DNA of 42,649 nt from an uncultured Bacteroidia bacterium (GCA_902762655.1 CACWOZ010000016.1:1-42649); one strand, 5' to 3'. Shown: positions 31,075-40,843, counted from the stretch's first letter. Numbers and translations are program-made. The notes: generated by a model not told the origin, from the letters alone.

Positions 31075-33393
31075 ATGGAGGGAAATCTTGTCATAGTTGA
31101 ATCGCCCACCAAGGCCAGGACAATCCAACGCTTCCTGGGCTCGGGATTCACGGTAAAGGCCAGCGAAGGCCACATCAGGGATTTGCAGGAAAAGCAGCTA
31201 AGCATCGACATAAAAGGAGGATTCACGCCTGAATACGTCATTCCGGACAACAAGAAGAGGGTTGTTGCCGAGTTGAGCAAACTTGCGAAGGAGGCCGATA
31301 TAGTATGGCTGGCTTCCGATGAAGACCGCGAAGGAGAGGCCATTTCCTGGCATCTCATGGAGACCCTGGGACTCGATAAAAACCGCACCCGGCGCATAGC
31401 ATTCCATGAGATTACCAAGGATGCCATCCTCCGCGCCATCGGGAATCCCAGAGAAGTGGACATGAACCTCGTAAACGCGCAGCAGGCCCGCCGCGTACTC
31501 GACCGCCTGGTGGGTTTCGAGCTCTCTCCGATACTTTGGAAGAAGATCAACCGAGGGCTTTCGGCCGGACGCGTCCAGAGCGTTGCGCTCCGGCTTGTCG
31601 TGGACCGCGAAAGAGAGATAATGGCCTTCAAACCAGAGCCTTACTATAAGGTAGAAGGGCAGTTCACCTGTCTCGCAGGCTCCCAACTGAAAGGGGTACT
31701 GGAAACACGTTTTTCCAATGCGGAAGATGCGTCCGCATTCCTCCAGGAAAGCATAGGGGCGAAGTACACAGTCTCTTCTGTCGACAAGACGGAAGGCACG
31801 CGCTATCCCGCTCCTCCGTTCACTACTTCGACTCTTCAACAGGAAGCGTCCCGCAAACTCCATCTTCCTGTCAGCACCACCATGCGTCTGGCACAGGGCC
31901 TCTATGAGAAAGGTCTCATCACCTACATGAGAACCGATTCCACCAACCTGTCTTCCCTGGCACTCGGCACCGCAAAGAAATTCATCCTCGACAATTTCGG
32001 TGAGCAGTACAGCCACCCCCGCCAGTACAACACCCGCAGCAAGGGAGCCCAGGAGGCCCACGAAGCAATTCGCCCCACCTTTATCGAGCATACCGACATC
32101 AGCGGTTCAGCGCAGGAGAAGGCTCTCTATAACCTCATCTGGAAGCGCACGGTCGCTTCGCAGATGGCAGAGGCCAGGTTGCAGAACACCACTATAAAGA
32201 TAGCATCCGACAAACGCAGTGAGAAATACGCTGCAGAGGCCTCAGAAATCCTGTTCGACGGCTTCCTGAAAGTATATATGGAAAGTAATGACGACGACAG
32301 CGCCGAGGAAGGGCTCACCGTTGTGCCGGACATCCGCATGGGCGACACCCTCTTAGCAAAGGAGATAATCGCGGAATGCAAATTCACCCGCGCGCCCCAA
32401 CGCTATACCGAAGCATCGCTTGTGAAGAAGTTGGAGGAACTCGGTATCGGCCGTCCGTCTACATATGCGCCCACCATTACAACTCTCACCAAGACAAGAG
32501 GATACATTACTTCAGGCAATCGCGACGGAGAGAAGGTGGAGGTGGTAGACTTCACATTGAGAGGGGCCGAATTGAGTTCTTCCCGGAAAAAGGAAGTAGT
32601 CGGGGAAGACAAGGGAAAACTCCTGCCCCAGGATGTAGGCATGCTCGTGACCGATTATCTGGTTGAGAACTTTCCCCGCATCATGGACTACAACTACACT
32701 GCCGATGTTGAGAACAATCTGGACAGGATAGCCGAGGGAGAAGAAGACTGGAAGACCTACCTTGGACAGATATATCCCCCTTTCCATACGCTGGTAGAAA
32801 GCAAGATGCACGACGGCCAGTATACCCATGTGGAAAGAATGCTCGGCACAGACCCTTCCGACGGGCAGCAGATTATTGCCAAATATGGGCAATATGGGGC
32901 CTATGTGCAGAAGGGAGAAGGGGATACCAGGCGTTTCGCAAGTTTGGAGAAAGGCCAGTTGATAGAGACCGTCACCCTGGACGAAGCTATCAAACTGCTC
33001 TCACTTCCCAGAACCGTAGGAAACCTTGACGGCACCGATATCGTGGTCACCAAGGGCAAGTACGGGCCATACATAAAATACGGTGACCTCAACGTGACAC
33101 TCCCCCGGAAAACCGACCCTCTTACCGTCGGACTGGAAGAATGCATCGCGGCACTAAAGGCACAGCAACAGGCCGCTCCGGAGAACAATGTCATAAAGGA
33201 ATTCCCGCAGGAGGACATTTCCATCATCAACGGCCGCTATGGCCCCTACATCAAGCATGCAGGCAATAACTTCCGTATTCCGAAGGGCAGCGACGCTGCC
33301 TCCCTGACCCTGGATCAGTGCCGGACGTTCATTGCCGGAGGCCCAACCGAAACAAGCAGGAAAGCTTTCAGGAGATTTACCAAAAAGAAATAG
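31075..33393 (+). CDS. topA: DNA topoisomerase I
   Basis: A 772-residue type IA topoisomerase that relaxes negative supercoils. The Toprim start (LVIVESPTKARTI; DEDREGEAI) and the nicking tyrosine Y284 in TYMRTDSTNL are present. The C-terminus has no CxxC zinc ribbons as in E. coli; instead it ends in repeated units of the form KYGQYGAYVQ, KYGPYIKYG and RYGPYIKHA, the repeat type seen in many non-proteobacterial enzymes. The ATG at 31075 is preferred to the in-frame TTG at 31066. The Lrp gene follows after 3 nt. Confidence 0.96.
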   Translation: MEGNLVIVESPTKARTIQRFLGSGFTVKASEGHIRDLQEKQLSIDIKGGFTPEYVIPDNKKRVVAELSKLAKEADIVWLASDEDREGEAISWHLMETLGLDKNRTRRIAFHEITKDAILRAIGNPREVDMNLVNAQQARRVLDRLVGFELSPILWKKINRGLSAGRVQSVALRLVVDREREIMAFKPEPYYKVEGQFTCLAGSQLKGVLETRFSNAEDASAFLQESIGAKYTVSSVDKTEGTRYPAPPFTTSTLQQEASRKLHLPVSTTMRLAQGLYEKGLITYMRTDSTNLSSLALGTAKKFILDNFGEQYSHPRQYNTRSKGAQEAHEAIRPTFIEHTDISGSAQEKALYNLIWKRTVASQMAEARLQNTTIKIASDKRSEKYAAEASEILFDGFLKVYMESNDDDSAEEGLTVVPDIRMGDTLLAKEIIAECKFTRAPQRYTEASLVKKLEELGIGRPSTYAPTITTLTKTRGYITSGNRDGEKVEVVDFTLRGAELSSSRKKEVVGEDKGKLLPQDVGMLVTDYLVENFPRIMDYNYTADVENNLDRIAEGEEDWKTYLGQIYPPFHTLVESKMHDGQYTHVERMLGTDPSDGQQIIAKYGQYGAYVQKGEGDTRRFASLEKGQLIETVTLDEAIKLLSLPRTVGNLDGTDIVVTKGKYGPYIKYGDLNVTLPRKTDPLTVGLEECIAALKAQQQAAPENNVIKEFPQEDISIINGRYGPYIKHAGNNFRIPKGSDAASLTLDQCRTFIAGGPTETSRKAFRRFTKKK

Positions 33394-33396
33394 ACC

Positions 33397-33882
33397 ATGG
33401 GCAATTATCAGATTGACGAAATCGACAGGAAGATTCTTTCTTACCTGGTCAAGGATGCCAGGATGGCATACCTGGAAATCGCCCGCGAATGCGGCGTATC
33501 AGGTGCGGCCATCCACCAAAGGGTGCGCAAACTCGAAGCGAACGGTGTCATTGCAGGTTCGCGGCTGCTGGTGAAACCCAGCGCAATAGGCCTGAACGTA
33601 TGTGCTTTTGTGAGTATCTCAATCTCGGAAGCGAATAAATACAAGGAAGTTACCGAATCGCTGAAGCAGATTCCCGAGGTGGTGGAGTGCCACTTCGTGA
33701 CTGGCAGCACGGCCCTGCTTATAAAGTTGTATTGTTTCGACAACGACCACCTCATGAGCGTGCTGCTCAACACGATCCAGAACATCCCGTACGTGCAGTC
33801 CACCGATACGATGATCTCGCTCGACGAAGCTTTCGAGCGCCAGGTTTGGGTTAAAGATTTCAAGATTACAAGTTTCAGATAA
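33397..33882 (+). CDS. Lrp/AsnC family transcriptional regulator
   Basis: A 161-residue regulator. The N-terminal helix-turn-helix (IDRKILSYLVKDARMAYLEIAREC, AAIHQRVRKLEANGVI) is followed by the RAM ligand-binding domain (VVECHFVTGSTALLIKLYCFDNDHLMSVL). Family members sense amino acids and form octamers or larger. It is cotranscribed with topA; the targets are not evident. The last 8 nt overlap ispD on the other strand. Confidence 0.93.
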   Translation: MGNYQIDEIDRKILSYLVKDARMAYLEIARECGVSGAAIHQRVRKLEANGVIAGSRLLVKPSAIGLNVCAFVSISISEANKYKEVTESLKQIPEVVECHFVTGSTALLIKLYCFDNDHLMSVLLNTIQNIPYVQSTDTMISLDEAFERQVWVKDFKITSFR

Positions 33883-34564
33883 AGAATCTGGCTAATTCCA
33901 TATCTTCTGGAGTTGTCAGTTTGATATTGTTCCTCTCTCCCTCGATGTAGGAGAGGGGAATCCCGTATCTTGCGGCCACCGATGCGTCATCGGTATAGGA
34001 TGTGTCGTATGGAAGTTCATACGCTGCGCGCAGTTCCTCGGACAGGAACATCTGCGGAGTCTGAGCCCCGTACACCCTGCTCCGGTCGGGATCGGGCTCC
34101 CCTGTGGGAACGATTCTGCCGTCAGGGGTGCGCGTGAGACTCTTCAGGGTATCCGTAACCGGGAGCACCGGAATCAACGCACGGCATTCCAACATACGCG
34201 AGAACATCTCCTTGATCAGGGCGCCGCTCACAAGCGGCCGCACCCCATCATGTACCGCCACCATCACTCCGTCCGGCACCTTGGCCATGGCGTTCTTCAC
34301 ACTATGGAAACGGGTGATACCTCCCGCGACTATACGCTGCGGCACATCAAGGGGATAGCGCATGCAAAGGTCCTCCCAAAGGGAGATATGCTCTTTGGGA
34401 AGGACAGTGATGACTTTCACGTCAGGACAGGCATCCACAAAGGCAAGAATGCTTCTGTGCAGCACGGGAAGGCCGGCCAGGAGCATAAATTGCTTGGGCT
34501 CGGGGCTCTTCATCCGGGTACCGCTCCCGCCTGCGGTGAATATCACATACTTTTTTCTTTCCAT
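33875..34564 (-). CDS. ispD: 2-C-methyl-D-erythritol 4-phosphate cytidylyltransferase
   Basis: A 229-residue enzyme of the MEP isoprenoid pathway that joins CTP and methylerythritol phosphate. The nucleotide-binding AGGSGTRMKSPEPKQF, the VAVHDGVRPL strand, the TDDASVAARYG segment and the final NIKLTTPEDM are the family signatures. It is a single gene with its own promoter box at 34584-34591, facing away from mreB. It implies isoprenoid synthesis by the MEP route, needed for undecaprenyl phosphate used by the neighbouring wall genes. Confidence 0.96.
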   Translation of the reverse strand: MERKKYVIFTAGGSGTRMKSPEPKQFMLLAGLPVLHRSILAFVDACPDVKVITVLPKEHISLWEDLCMRYPLDVPQRIVAGGITRFHSVKNAMAKVPDGVMVAVHDGVRPLVSGALIKEMFSRMLECRALIPVLPVTDTLKSLTRTPDGRIVPTGEPDPDRSRVYGAQTPQMFLSEELRAAYELPYDTSYTDDASVAARYGIPLSYIEGERNNIKLTTPEDMELARFFI

Positions 34565-34583
34565 ATTGAGCAGAAACCAATGG

Positions 34584-34591
34584 CAAAATTA
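34584..34591 (-). promoter_or_regulatory. -7 box for ispD
   Basis: TAATTTTG on the minus strand, exact TAnnTTTG; no -33 box is clear. Confidence 0.45.
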
Positions 34592-34602
34592 ACTAAAATT
34601 CT

Positions 34603-34610
34603 TATATTTG
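34603..34610 (+). promoter_or_regulatory. -7 box for the mreB operon
   Basis: TATATTTG, exact TAnnTTTG, 26 nt before the mreB ATG. Confidence 0.5.
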
Positions 34611-34636
34611 TTTGACTAATTATTTGAGTATCTGAA

Positions 34637-35659
34637 ATGGCATTTTCTTTTTTGAATCAAGAACTGGCAATCGACCTCGGAACGGCCAATACCGTCATCT
34701 ACCAGAATGACGAAATCGTGCTGGACGAACCGAGTATCGTAGCCATTGACAACAATACCAACAAGTGCATCGCCATTGGGCAGAAGGCCAAACTGATGCA
34801 GGAGCGTACCAACCCCGGCATCAAGACCATACGTCCACTTCGCGACGGTGTGATCGCCGACTTCAACGCTGCGGAAATGATGATCCGCGGATTCATAAAA
34901 CAGGTGAACAGCAAGCGTCACAGCCTTTTCACTCCCAACCTCAAGGTCGTGGTCGGCATCCCTTCCGGTTCCACCGAAGTGGAAATCCGCGCCGTGCGCG
35001 ACTCTTCCGAACATGCGGGCGGCAGGGATGTATTCCTGATCCACGAGCCTATGGCCTCCGCTCTCGGAATCGGTCTCGAAGTGCTCGCTCCTAAAGGCAG
35101 CATGGTCGTAGACATAGGCGGCGGCACCACGGAAATCGCCGTCATTTCCCTCGGCGGCCTGGTAATCCAGGACAGCATCCGCACTGCGGGCGATGTTTTC
35201 ACATCCGACATCCAGTACTATCTCCGCCAGCAACACAATATCAAGGTGGGTGAAATCACCGCAGAGAAGATCAAGATCGCTGTCGGCGCCGTCATCCCGG
35301 ATCTCGATGAGGCTCCGGAGCCTTTTATCGTGCGCGGTCCTAACCTCATGACCGCACATCCGGTAGAGGCCACAATCACCCATGACGAGATCGCCCACTG
35401 CCTCGATAAATCCATCGCCAAGATAGAGACGTCCATCCTCCATGTGCTCGAACAGACTCCTCCGGAGTTGTACTCCGATATTGTGGAGAACGGTATCTTC
35501 CTTTCCGGCGGCGGCGCGTTGCTGCGCGGCCTCGACAAGCGCCTGACCGACAAGGTCAACATCCCATTCCATGTCGCCGAAGATCCGCTTCACGCTGTGG
35601 GGCGCGGCACATGCATGGCTCTTAAGAATACCGACAATTATCCTTTCCTGATGCGTTGA
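34637..35659 (+). CDS. mreB: rod shape-determining protein MreB
   Basis: A 340-residue bacterial actin. The ATP-binding motifs are clear: IDLGTANTVIY at the start, VVDIGGGTTEIAV in the middle and FLSGGGALLRGLD near the end. It forms membrane-bound filaments that guide wall synthesis. It is first of a five-gene operon mreB-mreC-mreD-mrdA-rodA, which makes the complete elongasome core. mreC follows after 3 nt. Confidence 0.98.
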   Translation: MAFSFLNQELAIDLGTANTVIYQNDEIVLDEPSIVAIDNNTNKCIAIGQKAKLMQERTNPGIKTIRPLRDGVIADFNAAEMMIRGFIKQVNSKRHSLFTPNLKVVVGIPSGSTEVEIRAVRDSSEHAGGRDVFLIHEPMASALGIGLEVLAPKGSMVVDIGGGTTEIAVISLGGLVIQDSIRTAGDVFTSDIQYYLRQQHNIKVGEITAEKIKIAVGAVIPDLDEAPEPFIVRGPNLMTAHPVEATITHDEIAHCLDKSIAKIETSILHVLEQTPPELYSDIVENGIFLSGGGALLRGLDKRLTDKVNIPFHVAEDPLHAVGRGTCMALKNTDNYPFLMR

Positions 35660-35662
35660 TCT

Positions 35663-36490
35663 ATGGCCGTCGAGAGGAAAAGGTTTGGTTCCGGCATCCT
35701 GAGCGCGGCAGTCTTCGTAGCATTGGAGATTGCCGCAATCATTATGCTGAACCATAGTTCTTCCCTGCAGAACATCTGGATAAACAGGGCGTCACACCGC
35801 GTACACGCCATTATCTGGAGCGCCGGGGAGAACATCCGTAATTATTTTACCCTCGACAAGCAGAACAAAGTGCTCGCGGCCGAGAATATCGAACTCTCCT
35901 CAATGGTGCGCGAGTTTGGGCAAAGAGACCTCTCATATCGTGAGAATCACTTTTATGACACGAAGTTGGGGCACTTCAAGATGATTCCGGCGACCATTGT
36001 GAAGGCCAGCCGCAATACACAGCACAACTACATCATCCTCAACAAGGGTTCCGAAGACGGTGTGAAGCCGCAGACGGGCATTGTCACCACCAGTGGAGTC
36101 ATAGGCGTGGTGAATTCCGTCGGCAAGCACTTTTCCTACGGCATAACCTTGATGAATCCCCGCATGAGCGTCAGCGCCAGGATCGGGTTCACAGGGATGG
36201 TGGCTCCTCTCGAATGGGACGGCTGCAATACGGACGGAGCGATTATGCGGGGGCTCCCCCTGCATCAGCAGATCAATCCCGGCGACACCGTCTGGACCAG
36301 CGGCTTCTCATCGGTGTTCCCCGCCGACATTCCCATCGGCGTCACCGGCCGCATCCGCCAGGTTGACGGCAGCACCAACGAGGTAAGCGTAAAATTGTTC
36401 CAGGACTTCTCCGCCCTGCGCTATGTGATAATCACTGAGAATCTTGACAGGGTAGAGATTTCTGAATTAGAAAAGGAGGCGGAGAAATGA
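35663..36490 (+). CDS. mreC: rod shape-determining protein MreC
   Basis: A 275-residue protein with one membrane helix (about 13-31), a short coiled coil (about 60-85) and the periplasmic beta-barrel pair characteristic of MreC (NYIILNKGSEDGVKP, GIVTTSGVIGVV, GDTVWTSGFSSVFPADIPIG). It activates PBP2-RodA. Its stop overlaps the mreD ATG (ATGA at 36487-36490). Confidence 0.95.
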   Translation: MAVERKRFGSGILSAAVFVALEIAAIIMLNHSSSLQNIWINRASHRVHAIIWSAGENIRNYFTLDKQNKVLAAENIELSSMVREFGQRDLSYRENHFYDTKLGHFKMIPATIVKASRNTQHNYIILNKGSEDGVKPQTGIVTTSGVIGVVNSVGKHFSYGITLMNPRMSVSARIGFTGMVAPLEWDGCNTDGAIMRGLPLHQQINPGDTVWTSGFSSVFPADIPIGVTGRIRQVDGSTNEVSVKLFQDFSALRYVIITENLDRVEISELEKEAEK

Positions 36491-37005
36491 GGCAGCGTTA
36501 TATCTTCACCTATCTGATTCTGCTGGCCATCCAGATTATTCTGGGCGACCTGCTCAATCTTTCGCAGTATGTGATTGTCTGCTTCCTGCCGGTAATGGTC
36601 CTGAGTCTTCCCATCACTTTAAGCACCCCGCGCCTGATGATAATCGCATTTGCAAGCGCCCTTGCTGTCGATTTCTTTACCAACGGGATGCTCGGGCTCA
36701 ACGTATGTGCCCTGCTGCCCGTCGCTCTTGCCCGAAACCGGCTCATCCGCCTGGTGTTCGGATCCGAACTTCTGTCCCGCCAGGAAGATATATCCATACA
36801 CAAGCAGGGAGGCGGAAAAGTGCTGCTCTCCATCCTGCTTGCCACAACTCTGTTTTTTGCAGTCTTTATCCCCGTGGACTGCGCAGGCACCCGCACCTTA
36901 TCCTTCATGGCTGTGCGTATGCTCGTTTCCGTCGCCGTGAGTTCTGCCGTGTCATACTATGTTGCCGGAGTGCTCGCTCCGAGGGAGGCAGACAGATGGA
37001 ACTGA
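36487..37005 (+). CDS. mreD: rod shape-determining protein MreD
   Basis: A 172-residue integral membrane protein with about five helices and the polar residues of MreD between them (LAVDFFTNGMLGLN). Sequence conservation in this family is low; position between mreC and mrdA makes the call firm. The last 10 nt overlap mrdA. Confidence 0.9.
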   Translation: MRQRYIFTYLILLAIQIILGDLLNLSQYVIVCFLPVMVLSLPITLSTPRLMIIAFASALAVDFFTNGMLGLNVCALLPVALARNRLIRLVFGSELLSRQEDISIHKQGGGKVLLSILLATTLFFAVFIPVDCAGTRTLSFMAVRMLVSVAVSSAVSYYVAGVLAPREADRWN

Positions 37006-38828
37006 AACGCAGCGACAAACTCATTTTCGGCCTATGGGCCGTCATCCTCATCCTTCTGGTGCGGCTTTTCGCAATCCAGATAGTTGATGATTCATACAAG
37101 CGGGACGCCAAGAACAATTCCATGGTCTACCACACCATCTATCCCCCTCGGGGCATAGTATACGACCGCAATGGTGAAGTGCTGGTAGGTAACCGCATCT
37201 GCTACGACATCCTGGTCACCCCGCGCGAGGTCAGCGCCTTCGACACCCTTGCACTCGCAGAGGCGCTTGACCTGGACACCCTCTGGGTGCGGGAACAGAT
37301 GGCTTATTACAAGAAGTACCGATCGCGCATCGGCTGGCAAACGCTCCAGTTCGCCAAGCAGGTCAGCATCGAGAAATACATGAAGTTCGCAGAACGTGCC
37401 TATGATTTCCCCGGATTCCGCGGACAGGTGCGTACCGTCCGGGAGTATCCCTTCAATGCCGGCGGGAATCTGCTCGGCTATGTTTCGGAGGTGAACGACA
37501 GGGAGATAGAAAAGGAACCGGATGTGTACAGGAGCGGTGACTACATAGGCAAGACGGGGCTGGAAGCGGCAAGGGAGAAAGACCTTCGCGGAGAAAAGGG
37601 ATATCACATCTACCTGAGGGATTCACGCAACAAGGTGCAGGCGTCATATAAGGGTGGAGAGTTTGACAAGGAAGCCGTGCCCGGCAAGAACATCGTCACT
37701 ACGATCGATGCCCGTCTGCAGCAGTACGGGCAGGAACTGATGCATGGAAAGAAAGGTAGCCTGATAGCTCTGGAACCGTCCACGGGAGAGATTCTGGCCA
37801 TGGTATCGAGCCCCTGTATCGACGTGGACGTACTCTCCAACATGGGAGCGAACTACGCCAGGCTCGCGAAGGACCCGGGCAGACCCATGTTCAACCGCAC
37901 CGTCCAGGCATCCTACCCTCCGGGATCCGTTTTCAAACTCGTGAACGGACTTATTGGCTTGCAGGAAGAAGTACTGGAGCCGTGGTACCAGTATCCGTGC
38001 AACAAGGGCTACTACTACACGAAGACTCGCAAACTAGGATGCCACGGGCACAGGAGCCCGCTGCGTCTCGAGGAAGCGGTGATGATGAGTTGCAACGCCT
38101 ACTTCTGTTATGTGCTCAAGAATCTGTTGGAGAACGACAAATATGAGTCTGTATCGGATGCATTCGACAAGTGGCGGGAGTATGTGCTGAGTTTCGGATT
38201 CGGGCAGAAACTGGGGAGCGACTTCCCCTCCGAACTGGGCGGGAACATCCCCACATCTAAATTGTACGACAAACGCTACGGGCGCAGGCGCTGGAAGACT
38301 TCCAATGTAATCTCGCTGTCCATCGGCCAGGGAGAGATCGGGGCCACGCCATTGCAAATCGCAAATCTCGCAGCCATAATGGCCAACCGCGGATACTACT
38401 ATATACCGCATATCGTAAAGGATTCGGAAGGGCTCGAGATTGATGAAAAGTACAAGGAAAGGCACTATACGATGGTGGACACCGCGCACTTCTCCAAGGT
38501 AATCCCGGGGATGTGGATGGCTGTCAACGGAGGGCCCGGCGCCGGCGGAACCGCGGGGATGGCGTGTGTGCCTGGACTGGACATATGCGGCAAGACCGGA
38601 ACGGCCCAGAACCCGCACGGAGCCGACAACTCGGTGTTCATCTGCTTCGCTCCGCGCGAGAATCCCAAGATTGCAGTGGTGGGATATATAGAGAATGCCG
38701 GATGGGGTGGCTCATGGGCCTGCCCGCTGGCATCGCTGCTGATAGAGAAATATCTCCTCGGGGAGACCACCCGTCCCGAACTGGAGAAACGAATGATGGA
38801 AACCGTATTCAATGTTGCAGGGAACTGA
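36996..38828 (+). CDS. mrdA: penicillin-binding protein 2
   Basis: A 610-residue class B PBP, the transpeptidase of lateral wall growth. A membrane helix (about 8-28) is followed by the pedestal (PPRGIVYDRNGEVL) and the transpeptidase with YPPGSVFKL (SxxK), MSCNAYF (SxN) and CGKTGTAQNP (KTG). The start at 36996 overlaps mreD by 10 nt; the longer open stretch to 36705 reads through mreD in another frame. It works as a pair with RodA, encoded next with a 17-nt overlap. Confidence 0.96.
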   Translation: MELKRSDKLIFGLWAVILILLVRLFAIQIVDDSYKRDAKNNSMVYHTIYPPRGIVYDRNGEVLVGNRICYDILVTPREVSAFDTLALAEALDLDTLWVREQMAYYKKYRSRIGWQTLQFAKQVSIEKYMKFAERAYDFPGFRGQVRTVREYPFNAGGNLLGYVSEVNDREIEKEPDVYRSGDYIGKTGLEAAREKDLRGEKGYHIYLRDSRNKVQASYKGGEFDKEAVPGKNIVTTIDARLQQYGQELMHGKKGSLIALEPSTGEILAMVSSPCIDVDVLSNMGANYARLAKDPGRPMFNRTVQASYPPGSVFKLVNGLIGLQEEVLEPWYQYPCNKGYYYTKTRKLGCHGHRSPLRLEEAVMMSCNAYFCYVLKNLLENDKYESVSDAFDKWREYVLSFGFGQKLGSDFPSELGGNIPTSKLYDKRYGRRRWKTSNVISLSIGQGEIGATPLQIANLAAIMANRGYYYIPHIVKDSEGLEIDEKYKERHYTMVDTAHFSKVIPGMWMAVNGGPGAGGTAGMACVPGLDICGKTGTAQNPHGADNSVFICFAPRENPKIAVVGYIENAGWGGSWACPLASLLIEKYLLGETTRPELEKRMMETVFNVAGN

Positions 38829-40104
38829 CAGAGGTTTGCGCAGTACGGTGGACTGGACCCTGGTCCTGATCTACCTGGTGCTGGTCTTGATAGGCTGGCT
38901 GAATGTGTATGCCTCCATCCACACTCCGGACATGGGCTCGCCACTGGACTTCTCGCTCCGCAGCGGCAAGCAGTTCGTGTGGATCCTGACGGCATTCGCC
39001 CTGGCGCTGACCATCTTGTTCGCAATCAATCCCCGACTGTGGGAGGTGCTGGCTACTCCGGGCTATCTGATAGTGCTGGTGCTGCTGGTGGCGGTCATCT
39101 TCCTCGGATCGGAGCATAAAGGTTCGCATTCCTGGTTCTCTGTCGGGCCCATCAGTTTCCAACCTGCAGAGATATCGAAGATAACGACTTCCCTGTTATT
39201 GGCTGGAGTAATGAGCCGGCAGGGCTTCTCGCTCGGGCGTTGGAAGGACTTCTGGCTGGTTGCTGCCGTAATCGGTCTGCCCATGCTCATCATTCTCGCC
39301 GAGAATGAAACCGGTTCGGCGCTGGTGTACGTTGGCATGCTCTTCGTGCTGTATCGCGAAGGACTGCCGGGCATCTTTATCGCCCTGCTGGGAATGGCTA
39401 TACTCATCTTCATTCTCACACTTAAAACTTCGGTATGGGTATCGCTGATTGTGCTAGGAGTGATTGCACTGATATATCTTTGGTATCTTCTACGGCAGAC
39501 CAGGCCACTGTCGCGAGAGAGGAGGTTCTCGCTGCGTATGCTGCTGCTTGGCTTCGTGGTGTTCGCCGGGCTGGTTTTCTCGACAGATTTCGCTTTCAAC
39601 AAGGTGCTGCAGGATCATCAGCGGCTTCGCATCGAGGTGCTCCTCGGCATGAAGGACGACCCTGCCGGAGTGGGTTACAATGTGCGGCAGTCAATGATCG
39701 CCATCGGTTCCGGAGGATTCTTCGGCAAGGGTTTCACCAATGGTACGCAGAATACCGGGGGGTTCGTGCCTGAGCAGAGCACAGACTTTATCTTCTGCAC
39801 CGTAGGCGAAGAATGGGGCTTCTTCGGATGTCTGATCGTGTTGGTGCTATATGGCCTGCTGATTACGCGTATCATACGCGATGCGGATCTGTCGCGAGAA
39901 CCGTTCACCCGTATTTATGGTTATTGCGTAGCGGCGTGCCTGTTCATGCACCTGTTCATCAATATCGGGATGACCATAGGACTCATGCCGGTGATAGGTA
40001 TACCGCTGCCATTTTTGAGTTACGGTGGGTCTTCTTTGTGGGCGTTCACGGTGCTTCTGTTTATCTTTATCGCCCTGAACCGGCAGGAGAAAAAATATTT
40101 TTAG
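38812..40104 (+). CDS. rodA: peptidoglycan glycosyltransferase RodA
   Basis: A 430-residue SEDS-family polymerase with about ten membrane helices. Typical segments are SWFSVGPISFQPAEISK, ENETGSALVYVG, GFVPEQSTDFIFCTVGEEWGF and IPLPFLSYGGSSL, the last being the SEDS signature. It polymerises lipid II together with PBP2. It is the last gene of the mre operon; no hairpin terminator is seen after it. Confidence 0.96.
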   Translation: MLQGTDRGLRSTVDWTLVLIYLVLVLIGWLNVYASIHTPDMGSPLDFSLRSGKQFVWILTAFALALTILFAINPRLWEVLATPGYLIVLVLLVAVIFLGSEHKGSHSWFSVGPISFQPAEISKITTSLLLAGVMSRQGFSLGRWKDFWLVAAVIGLPMLIILAENETGSALVYVGMLFVLYREGLPGIFIALLGMAILIFILTLKTSVWVSLIVLGVIALIYLWYLLRQTRPLSRERRFSLRMLLLGFVVFAGLVFSTDFAFNKVLQDHQRLRIEVLLGMKDDPAGVGYNVRQSMIAIGSGGFFGKGFTNGTQNTGGFVPEQSTDFIFCTVGEEWGFFGCLIVLVLYGLLITRIIRDADLSREPFTRIYGYCVAACLFMHLFINIGMTIGLMPVIGIPLPFLSYGGSSLWAFTVLLFIFIALNRQEKKYF

Positions 40105-40120
40105 TTCTTAAGGATTTTTA

Positions 40121-40128
40121 TTATTTTG
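40121..40128 (+). promoter_or_regulatory. possible -7 box for the nitroreductase gene
   Basis: TTATTTTG, one mismatch to TAnnTTTG, 26 nt before the ATG at 40155. No -33 box is clear. Confidence 0.3.
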
Positions 40129-40154
40129 CGGCTGGACTTTTAATTATTTGAATT

Positions 40155-40757
40155 ATGGCAAAGAAACTGATCCAGCGCCTTAGCGATATAAGCAATATTC
40201 ATCACCGCGCTGCCTTTACAGACGTTCTCAAGCACACAGCTCCGAAACCTTCACAGTTTCTTTCGCTTGCCAGAGAGCGCTATTCTTGCCGTTCTTTCGA
40301 CGGTCGTACGGTTCCGGATGAACTGATCGAATCCATTTTGGAGGCCGCAAGACTGGCTCCGACTGCCATGGATAAACAACCCGTGCATGTATGGGTCGTG
40401 CGCACCGAAGAAGCATTAGAAAAACTAGGTAAAGCAACGCAGTATCTTTACGATTCGAAACTGGTTTTCATGGTAGGCTGCAATCCTTCTGAAGCCTGGG
40501 TAAGAAAATACGACGGCAAGAACGGTGCGGAGGTGGACGCCGCGATAGTAGGCACACACATAATGATGGAAGCGGCCGACCTCGGACTAGGCAGTGTATG
40601 GGTAGGATCCTTCAATCCTGCAGTGATTGCTGCAGAATTCCCGGAATTGGCCGGATGGGAGGTTGTAGCCCTATTCCCTATTGGCTACCCTGCCGGCGGC
40701 CCCTCACCGCGCCACTCCGAGCGCAAGAACATCGAAGAATTAGCCAGTGAGTTGTAA
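40155..40757 (+). CDS. nitroreductase family flavoprotein
   Basis: A 200-residue FMN oxidoreductase. RYSCRSFDG and LAPTAMDKQPVHVWVV form the FMN site, and AAIVGTHIMMEAADLGLGSVWVGSF and the FPIGYPAGGPSPRHS end are typical of anaerobe nitroreductases. It reduces nitro compounds or flavin/quinone substrates with NAD(P)H; the true substrate is unknown. The first 37 residues before the RYSCR motif are longer than the few residues usual in relatives. Confidence 0.9.
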   Translation: MAKKLIQRLSDISNIHHRAAFTDVLKHTAPKPSQFLSLARERYSCRSFDGRTVPDELIESILEAARLAPTAMDKQPVHVWVVRTEEALEKLGKATQYLYDSKLVFMVGCNPSEAWVRKYDGKNGAEVDAAIVGTHIMMEAADLGLGSVWVGSFNPAVIAAEFPELAGWEVVALFPIGYPAGGPSPRHSERKNIEELASEL

Positions 40758-40764
40758 TTTTTAC

Positions 40765-40772
40765 TATCTTTG
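40765..40772 (+). promoter_or_regulatory. -7 box of the tRNA-Leu gene
   Basis: TATCTTTG, exact TAnnTTTG, 37 nt before the first base of the tRNA. A perfect 7-bp hairpin (GGGCCAG-CCAGC-CTGGCCC, 40783-40801) lies in the 5' leader and may guide processing. Confidence 0.5.
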
Positions 40773-40843
40773 CAACCGGTTTGGGCCAGCCAGCCTGGCC
40801 CCGGCCAAAGCCTTGGTGGTGGAATGGTAGACACGAGGGACTT

